Source of the DNA: Pseudomonas huaxiensis
Lineage (GTDB): Bacteria; Pseudomonadota; Gammaproteobacteria; Pseudomonadales; Pseudomonadaceae
NCBI RefSeq assembly: GCF_003231275.1
Contig: NZ_QKVL01000029.1
Coordinates: 1-64,000 of the forward strand
DNA length: 64,000 nt
Direction of reading: 5' to 3'
The notes below the pieces were generated by a model. That model worked only from the letters and a program-made list of their open reading frames with translations, was not told the origin of the DNA and ran no database searches. The first letter of the stretch is position 1; the number at the start of each line of letters is the position of its first letter. The position numbers and the translations under genes are program-made. Shown piece by piece: positions 60,263 through 64,000 of this stretch.

Positions 60263-60920
60263 AGCCGGAGCCTCGCACGGTGCGAATCAGCGGCGTCTGG
60301 CCGGGGGCGTCGATCTTCTTGCGCAGGCGGCCGATATGAACGTCGATCAGGTTGGTGCCGGGGTCGAAGTGATAGCCCCAGACTTCCTCGAAAATCATCA
60401 TCCGGGTGATGACCTGGCCGGCATGGCGCATGAGGAATTCCAGCAGCTTGTACTCAGTGGGCAGCAGGTTGAGCGACTGCTCGCCGCGGCGCGCCTCATG
60501 GCTGATCAGGTCCAGTTGCAGGTCGGCGACCTGCAGGCGGGTCTCGGTCATCGGCACACTGTTGCGGCGCAACAACACCTCGACGCGGGCAGCCATCTCG
60601 TCAGAGGCGAAGGGTTTCGTCAGGTAGTCGTCACCGCCGGCACGCAGGCCGCGAACCCGCTCATCGACATCGGAGAGGGCGCTGATCATCAGGATCGGCG
60701 TGGCGATCTTCAGGTTGCGCAGGGTGGTGACAATCGTCAGGCCATCGACCTCGGGGAGCATCCGGTCGACGGTGATCAGGTCATAGCCGCCGGCGATTGC
60801 ACGGGACAGGCCTTCGCGGCCGTTATCGACCCAATCGACCTCCAGGCCGTGGCTGGAAAGTTCGGCGACGATTTCCTGGCCAGTGACGGCGTCGTCTTCG
60901 ATAGTCAGTACGCGGGGCAT
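60240..60920 (-). CDS. OmpR-family response regulator
   Basis: A 226-residue regulator. Receiver domain: acidic pair IEDD, phospho-acceptor Asp in LITVDRMLPEVDG, KPF lysine; DNA-binding domain with LNLLPTEYKLLEFLMRHAG and NLIDVHIGRLRKKID. The sequence style is close to CusR/TctD/QseB. It is paired with the overlapping sensor kinase and is transcribed first. ATG at 60920 follows AGGTAAAAGC. Target genes are unknown. Confidence 0.93.
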   Translation of the reverse strand: MPRVLTIEDDAVTGQEIVAELSSHGLEVDWVDNGREGLSRAIAGGYDLITVDRMLPEVDGLTIVTTLRNLKIATPILMISALSDVDERVRGLRAGGDDYLTKPFASDEMAARVEVLLRRNSVPMTETRLQVADLQLDLISHEARRGEQSLNLLPTEYKLLEFLMRHAGQVITRMMIFEEVWGYHFDPGTNLIDVHIGRLRKKIDAPGQTPLIRTVRGSGYAIAEPV

Positions 60921-61000
60921 GCTTTTACCTGGGCGGCGAGTTGAGGTTCGATTGTGCCAAAGAATAGACAGCGCCCGTCCTGAAGAAAAATTCATGTAGA

Positions 61001-61061
61001 AAAGCCGCTGAGCGGCGACCGTGCTGTGTGGAAACCAGCCTGATCGCCGCTCAGCGGCTTT
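61001..61061 (-). terminator. Terminator of the branched-chain aminotransferase gene
   Basis: An 18-bp perfect stem AAAGCCGCTGAGCGGCGA / TCGCCGCTCAGCGGCTTT with a 25-base loop; on the minus strand it is followed by TCTACATG. It lies 21 bases after the ilvE stop. Confidence 0.75.
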
Positions 61062-61082
61062 CTGTGTGGCGAGGAAAGAGCG

Positions 61083-62102
61083 TCAGGCGACCTTGACGAT
61101 CCAGCCCGCTGGCGCTTCGACGTCACCGCTCTGGATACCGGTCAGCTCGTTGTAGAGCTTCTGGGTGACCGGACCGACCTCGGTTTCGCTGTGGAATACG
61201 TGCAGCTTGTCGTTGTACTGGATGCCACCGATCGGGGTGATGACCGCGGCGGTACCGCAGGCGCCGGCTTCCTTGAACTTGGCGATTTCGTCGATCAGCA
61301 CGTCGCCTTCGATCACTTTCAGGCCCAGGCGCGAGGCGGCCAGTTCCATCAGCGACAGGCGGGTGATGCCTGGCAGCACGGACGCCGATTTCGGGGTGAT
61401 GAATTCGTTGTCGCCGGTGATGCCGAAGAAGTTGGCCGAACCGACTTCCTCGATCTTGCTGTGGGTCATCGGGTCCAGGTAGATGGCATCGGCGAAGCCG
61501 GCTTTCTTGGCTTCCGCGCCCGGCATCAGGCTGGCTGCGTAGTTGCCGCCGACCTTGGCCGCACCGGTGCCTTGTGGGGCGGCGCGGTCGTAGCCGGAGA
61601 TCACGAAGTTGTGCGGGGTCATGCCGCCCTTGAAGTACGAACCAACCGGGATGGCGAAGATCGAGAAGATGAACTCAGGTGCGGTGCGCACGCCGACGTT
61701 GTCGCCGACGCCGATGACGAATGGACGCAGGTACAGGGCGCCCTTGCCGTGTGGCGGAATGAAACGTTCGTTGGCCTTGACCACCTGTTTGCAGGCTTCG
61801 ATGAAGGCGTCGGTCGGCACCAGCGGCATCAGCAGGCGGGCGCAGCTGCGCTGCATGCGCAGGGCGTTCTGGTCAGGGCGGAACAGGTTGATCGAGCCGT
61901 CCTTGCAGCGGTAGGCCTTCATGCCTTCGAAGCACTGTTGGCCGTAATGCAGCGCGGTGGAACCTTCGCTGATGTGCAGGACGTTGTCTTCAGTCAGGGT
62001 GCCTTGGTCCCACTCGCCATTACGGAAGTAGGAAAGGTAGCGCTTGTCGGTCTTGATGTAGTCGAAGCCCAGCTTGTCCCAGTTAATGCTTTCGTTGCTC
62101 AT
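61083..62102 (-). CDS. ilvE: Branched-chain amino-acid aminotransferase, group II
   Basis: A 339-residue PLP enzyme. It has LHYGQQCFEGMKAYRCKDG, LRPFVIGVGDNVGVR, the PLP-binding Lys in GTGAAKVGGNYAAS and EVGSANFFGI, all of the larger eukaryote-like BCAT group rather than the about 310-residue group I enzyme. It transfers amino groups between glutamate and the 2-keto acids of Leu, Ile and Val. It is a single gene with its own terminator. Confidence 0.95.
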   Translation of the reverse strand: MSNESINWDKLGFDYIKTDKRYLSYFRNGEWDQGTLTEDNVLHISEGSTALHYGQQCFEGMKAYRCKDGSINLFRPDQNALRMQRSCARLLMPLVPTDAFIEACKQVVKANERFIPPHGKGALYLRPFVIGVGDNVGVRTAPEFIFSIFAIPVGSYFKGGMTPHNFVISGYDRAAPQGTGAAKVGGNYAASLMPGAEAKKAGFADAIYLDPMTHSKIEEVGSANFFGITGDNEFITPKSASVLPGITRLSLMELAASRLGLKVIEGDVLIDEIAKFKEAGACGTAAVITPIGGIQYNDKLHVFHSETEVGPVTQKLYNELTGIQSGDVEAPAGWIVKVA

Positions 62103-62434
62103 GGCACCCTCGATCGGTTGGCAAATGCCTGAATGGTCAGGCCACGCATCTTGCGCAAGCAGCCACGATAATACATCCCGTGCAGATCGGAAACGCCTCC
62201 GGGCAGATTCCCGCCGCGAAGGCCGGTTGTGCCGGGGATCCCGGGGCGGTGGCGAGCGGGTGTATCGCGCGCGAAAGTGCCTGATCGAACGAATAAGTTT
62301 GGGGTGTTATTTATAGTCGATATACGTTTGAAGTCTTGATCCAATGTTTGGTATTTCAATGAGTTATTTGCGCTTTTTATTAATCGGGTGGGCGTTACTC
62401 TGGAGTGCCTCTCAATAAGAAGAAGGCCGCTCTT
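62103..62434. other. Control region between ilvE and the large toxin-like gene
   Basis: About 330 bases without a gene. The part 62280-62400 is clearly AT-richer than its surroundings. A weak TTGAAG-18-TATTTC (62328-62357) could be a promoter for the large gene; AGAAGG (62420-62425) is its ribosome site. The ilvE promoter must lie in the first part. Confidence 0.5.
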
Positions 62435-64000
62435 ATGTCTGAAGTTATGCGTGATGCAATGGTGCAGGTTAATGATAACTCCGCGAACACCGAACACTTC
62501 GTGACGGTCGAGGGCAACATCCCCGACTGGTTGAAAAGTGCCTCTTCCAAAACCCGTGACGCGTTGCGTAAAAAGGGGCCGCCGCCGCCGGCCGGGCTCG
62601 AACAGGTGCCGCGTCCCGGCCCGGATGCTGCCCGCCAGTTGCACCATACCTACGCGGGTCACTTGCGCGATGAACAACAAGTCAACCAGGTGCTGGCAGG
62701 TTTGCCCGCCCCCGATGTGTTTGCCGAGCCGTTGCTCAAGGCGGCAATCCGGGACGAGTTCGGGCTGGAGCTCGATGTCCGCACCTGTTACCTGTTCCAT
62801 GCCAGGCGGGCCGCCATGGACGTTCCCCTCGAAGGGCCTTCGCAGGACCCGGCCGTTTTGGGGCAGGCATTGTTGAAGGCGGCAACCCAGTCGTTGCTGG
62901 CGTCGGCGTTGCAGAATTTCGAGGCGTGGGAAACGGATTCGGGGGCGATGGATAACGGGCGTATCGCCAAAGCGGGGATTTTCTCCGCGTACCCGGTTCT
63001 GGGTGTGGCGATCGACGGGCCGGAGGTTGATATACCCCCTGACAAGTTCGCGGCATTGTGCCGCAGGCTCGATCTGGGTGGCCAGTACCAGGCCTTGATA
63101 CAGCAGACACTCAATCCCGCAGCGCCTGTTGCTGCGGTAAATCTGCGAGCGATGTTCCTGCGTTTCGAGCAATCGGCATTCGAACTTCAAGTGCAGCTCG
63201 CGGCCATGAAAAATACCATCAGCCAGACGACGCAGTTGGCATTGATGGCGTTGTTGAAAATGCCTTTTCTGGAAGAACCGCGCTGCAGTTTCTTGCAACT
63301 TTGGGATGTAAGGATGAGTGGCATCGTGGTCTTTCGTCTGGGCGGGGAAGTTGATGCTCAGGTGGAAAGCATCGTGGTGTATATACCCGATGATCCCTAT
63401 AACCCGCTGCGTGAATACGAGTCTTCAGTGCAGTTTCTCCGTGTGCTGCGCGAAAGCATGCTGCAATCGGGCTATCTGGCGTTCTTTCAGCGATTCGTGC
63501 CGGCGCGCCATCGCAACAGGGTGTTCGGCAAGCTTGATCAGGCCTTTCATCCAAAGGTCTGGAACCCGTCGGGGTGGTATGAGCAGACGCTGGACCGAGA
63601 CGCGAGGTTGCACCTCACGGATGAAGCCTTTTCCGGGTCACTGATTAACCGGCTGTTCGAGCAGAAAGTGGCCGTACTGCGGGACGATGGACTGTTTCAT
63701 GCGGTGCCTACGGCGGAGCAAGACCACAAGTCGAGAATGGACAAACTGGCGTACTTTTTCGAAGAAGCGTTCGACGCCCTCAATATCGCCGCGTTCGTGG
63801 TGCCCGGGTTGGGCGAGGTGATGATGGGGGTAATGGCCGTACAACTGAGCTATGAAGTCTTCGAAGGTATCGAAAGCCTGGCGCAGGGAGAAAAAGACCA
63901 GGCGTGGGGCTATTTCATGGACGTGGTGGACAATGTGGCGCTGGTCGCCGTGTTGGGCGCCGCCTCCGCAGGCGGCGGACGTATTCCAGCGGTGGAGGTA
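62435..64000 (+). CDS. N-terminal part of a large toxin-like protein (DUF6543/dermonecrotic toxin type); 3' end outside window
   Basis: The frame is open from ATG 62435 to the right edge, 522 residues, without a signal peptide. Near residue 30 is NIPDWLKSASSKTRDALRKKG, the opening typical of the long Pseudomonas effectors classed as DUF6543 or dermonecrotic toxin-like, some of which end in NEL ubiquitin-ligase domains. Around residue 310-325 VVYIPDDPYNPLREYESS is the second family hallmark. A hydrophobic stretch near the edge (AFVVPGLGEVMMGVMAVQL, ALVAVLGAASAGGG) resembles the membrane-insertion part of such proteins. The family is usually 1000-2000 residues long, so most is missing. Which catalytic domain ends it cannot be seen. 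Confidence 0.82.
   Translation, partial: MSEVMRDAMVQVNDNSANTEHFVTVEGNIPDWLKSASSKTRDALRKKGPPPPAGLEQVPRPGPDAARQLHHTYAGHLRDEQQVNQVLAGLPAPDVFAEPLLKAAIRDEFGLELDVRTCYLFHARRAAMDVPLEGPSQDPAVLGQALLKAATQSLLASALQNFEAWETDSGAMDNGRIAKAGIFSAYPVLGVAIDGPEVDIPPDKFAALCRRLDLGGQYQALIQQTLNPAAPVAAVNLRAMFLRFEQSAFELQVQLAAMKNTISQTTQLALMALLKMPFLEEPRCSFLQLWDVRMSGIVVFRLGGEVDAQVESIVVYIPDDPYNPLREYESSVQFLRVLRESMLQSGYLAFFQRFVPARHRNRVFGKLDQAFHPKVWNPSGWYEQTLDRDARLHLTDEAFSGSLINRLFEQKVAVLRDDGLFHAVPTAEQDHKSRMDKLAYFFEEAFDALNIAAFVVPGLGEVMMGVMAVQLSYEVFEGIESLAQGEKDQAWGYFMDVVDNVALVAVLGAASAGGGRIPAVEV

Noticed and set aside
58880..60920. Firm naming of the two-component pair as ParRS
   Set aside because: Only gene order after cysS suggests it; lengths differ (460 and 226 against about 428 and 235 from memory) and no ParRS-specific motif is known to me.
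1..64000. tRNA, rRNA, CRISPR, insertion sequence or prophage
   Set aside because: I looked for cloverleaf arms, spaced identical repeats, transposase motifs and phage structural genes and saw none; short RNA genes without strong structure could be missed by eye.

Overview
The window is a stretch of Pseudomonas chromosome, most likely from the fluorescens group. It has high GC, dense short-gap gene packing, the OprI lipoprotein, ThrH, CysB/CysH/PabB neighbours, AcnD/PrpF propionate genes, and two families of paired REP-type palindromes of the kind common in P. fluorescens relatives. From memory, the order aroF-like ... cysB, cysH, thrH, pabB ... acnB ... lpxH, ppiB, glnS, cysS follows the PA1750-PA1795 region of P. 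aeruginosa PAO1. No rRNA, tRNA, CRISPR array, insertion sequence or phage gene was seen.

Layout: 1-1395 is the end of an accessory locus: the C-terminal part of a caspase-fold (clan CD-like) protein followed by an overlapping membrane-anchored small gene, which together look like an effector and partner. 1526-2311 is a TauE/SafE exporter. 2586-10389 is the complete six-gene kdpFABCDE potassium operon with its sensor and regulator. 10540-18349 holds a patatin phospholipase, a small lipoprotein, a CHAD protein, a thioesterase, a chemoreceptor, TatD, an MltF-like lytic transglycosylase and DoxX. 18610-25911 holds a small unknown protein, GreB, the YbbA/YbbP ABC system facing TesA, a small Cys-containing protein, an L,D-transpeptidase, OprI and a small GNAT protein. 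25984-33000 is amino-acid, sulfur and folate metabolism: DAHP synthase, 5'-nucleotidase, UspA, CysB, CysH, ThrH, PabB.

33084-36138 is a three-gene membrane system: an ATP-grasp amide ligase, an inactive transglutaminase fused to a multi-pass membrane domain, and a retropepsin-like protease. 36424-43391 is the 2-methylcitrate operon (GntR regulator, prpB, prpC, acnD, prpF, with no prpD here), whose promoter is flanked by two copies of a TGTCGACA-centred operator. acnB lies convergent to it. 46630-53640 has a DUF1289 protein, a tandem UspA protein, MiaE and a complete MarR-controlled EmrAB-type tripartite efflux operon. 53694-53972 is a small protein with a strong resemblance to stefins (type 1 cystatins). 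54264-58819 is lpxH, ppiB, glnS, cysS. 58880-62102 is a two-component system and a branched-chain aminotransferase. From 62435 to the right edge runs the N-terminal 522 residues of a large toxin-like protein (DUF6543 / dermonecrotic-toxin type), which continues beyond the window.

The core metabolic block is therefore bordered on both sides by probable antagonism or virulence genes, and those two edges plus the ATP-grasp/protease operon, the stefin-like protein and several unreported operator arrangements are the places most worth a second look.
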